A stretch of 64,000 bases of DNA from Massospora cicadina (lineage: Eukaryota; Entomophthoromycota; Entomophthoromycetes; Entomophthorales; Entomophthoraceae), in contig JAKSZP010012261.1 in assembly GCA_022478985.1 (NCBI GenBank), positions 1 through 64,000 on the forward strand. Reading direction: 5' to 3'. Shown here in pieces: positions 62,531 to 64,000 of the stretch (position 1 is its first letter; every line of letters begins with the position of its first letter). The notes beneath the pieces were generated by a model. It was not told where the DNA came from. It ran no database searches and saw nothing but the letters and a program-made list of their open reading frames with translations. The position numbers and the translations under genes are program-made.

Positions 62531-64000
62531 CTGAGGTTTCACTGATACTATTCCACAGAGATTAACTGAACAAATTCTTTTATTATGTGCACTATCTGCG
62601 CTGATTGATATTAATATAGATATTTAATTGAGAATAGTGTGGAGACTATTATCAATAATTATATAGATAAACCAGGTTAATAGGTGGTCCAACGCTAAAC
62701 TTAGAATGCTCCACTTGTTGCTGAATATACTGACAAACAGATACTTCTTCACTCTTCCGGTGGAACTTAATCTAACTCTAAATTTAGAGGTTCTTAGCCT
62801 TTGTTCCCATCATGCTGAGCCTGTGGAGATTTGCTTCTCTTTTAAAAATATATGATCCTTAATCTATATCACTCAAAGCTTAACAATTAATGTACAAAAA
62901 CATTAATAGACTGAAGATGAATAGAACTGCTTTATTGTTATAAAAGCCAAAGAACTTATAGGGAATTCAGCGCCCAATTATTCTGTTAACGCCTCAGTAA
63001 TGAAACGGCAGATGTTGCCATTGGATTTCCCTTTGAGGTTTCTTCTGGTGATGGGCTTCTCCATTGGGCTAATGATTCCTCCATCTGACATCCCAGAAAT
63101 CTAAAATTAAAAGAGCAAAAGAACGTGTCCCTAACGTTTCCAATCAATCACAGCATACCAACCACATTTTTTAGCGACCTGCTTAGGTAATTGGACTCTT
63201 TATCCATTATGGCATGTCACAAACCAACTGGTCAATTTGCTAATTGCAGATGGCATCAATCGCCTAACAACTCCTGAATAAATCCCCAATTGGTCAGTGA
63301 TGAATTTGACTGATACCAATTGGCACATTTGATAGTTAATCAATGATTAACTATCAGATGAATCAATCATGTCAGCAGCTCTGCCTGATGGGATCTTAGG
63401 CATAAATGCGGACAGACCCCAGCAGATCTGAACCTAGCAAATACCCCAAAATCTAATGGCATTATCAAACTGATATTAAAATCATCTGATATCCAAATCA
63501 TCCACTAGTGGGACTTATCTCCTAGCGGACCAGCATATTCTTTAACCTAGGAAGCTGGAAATGTGGGCAAAATACCAAAACATCCACCCTCTTGCCTAGA
63601 TTATCAGCTTAAGTAAGATTGGGATAGGTGAATGCCGCCTTGGACCAGGTCAAATACTTCAAAGATTCCAGCGCAGCACATCCCTTTCATCACTAAACGC
63701 TACTCATGACAACCTTTTGCCTGCAGTTCCTCTTTCTTTCTTCCTTGCTGCCATCTCCACAGAGCTGAGTCCTCATAACCCACTTCCATGCCTGCCTAGC
63801 TGGTTGTTCATAAAGATGCTAGTACCAGAAAACCAGTTTTACCTGGTCAGGGTTATGTGACCCTTCGTCGCTTGAGGGATCTTAATTCAGTGTCCTTAAT
63901 TCCTTAATCTCTGTACTTCCCAGGCTGAGGTCTTCATTTTCGATCAGAGTGGATCCATAGTAGGGACTACTCTCAGTAAACCCAGTTTCAGCCTATCTGG
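62531..64000. repeat. Dispersed repeat, family G, second copy
   Basis: 62930-63310 matches 2080-2465 and 63330-63590 matches 18045-18300, in the same order. Here the two blocks are contiguous, whereas the other locus is separated by element A plus several hundred bases. The remainder to the window end shows no frame with a motif. It carries a perfect 27-nt palindrome at 63330-63356. Confidence 0.6.
63330..63356. repeat. Perfect 27-nt palindrome in repeat G
   Basis: TGATAGTTAATCA is followed by one A and then TGATTAACTATCA, its exact reverse complement. The related place at 18052-18070 has a shorter version, TGATAGT-TAATC-ACTATCA, with 7-bp arms. Confidence 0.9.

Overview
This window looks like nuclear DNA of a fungus with a repeat-swollen genome. 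I see one host gene. Its product resembles the fungal Ett1/Nro1 family, and it carries five very short introns (31-37 nt) with GT...AG ends. Nearly everything else is retrotransposon sequence in various states of decay. I cannot fix the fungal lineage from the sequence; the short introns, AT-rich spacers and heavy transposon load are the only clues.

Layout. 1-2631 and 17455-18635 belong to an old, unnamed repeat/gypsy remnant (family G). It was split by a minus-strand Ty3/gypsy element A (2632-17454, TSD TAGAG). A was split by a plus-strand chromodomain gypsy element B (6200-13944). B's integrase region was split by a solo LTR of family D (10593-11963, perfect TSD TGGTG). A 6.45-kb minus-strand LINE (LINE1, 18653-25107, 17-bp TSD) follows, then the host gene (26334-27692). 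Element C, a nearly complete chromovirus, occupies 29187-36349. 36350-44300 is AT-rich, with two ORF1-only LINE derivatives, a 70-bp minisatellite, a fold-back repeat and a possible solo LTR. From 44301 an old B-like element (E) was split by element D (45578-53613). D's 5' LTR holds a third ORF1-only LINE insert, and its RNase H region holds a 47-bp LINE tail. Beyond E lie a dispersed repeat (F), a second decayed LINE (56890-61915), a second F copy and a G copy that runs off the window.

How the parts work together. A has the usual order gag, zinc knuckle, protease, RT, RNase H, integrase, plus two oddities: a collagen-like G-X-Y tract in Gag and a dUTPase-like segment between protease and RT. 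B, C and D are related chromoviruses with protease, RT, RNase H, integrase and a C-terminal chromodomain. They share an unusual LTR design. U3 encodes a peptide with a D-(K/Q)-R-W-V core. R-U5, just downstream of a TATA box, encodes a strongly hydrophobic multi-helix protein whose frame runs through the primer-binding site into the internal region. C's primer-binding site is perfectly complementary over 13 nt to the predicted 5' end of its own RNA, as in self-primed Tf1-type elements. Almost all transposon genes carry frameshifts or stops. The LTR-encoded membrane protein plus U3 peptide is my best candidate for something undescribed.
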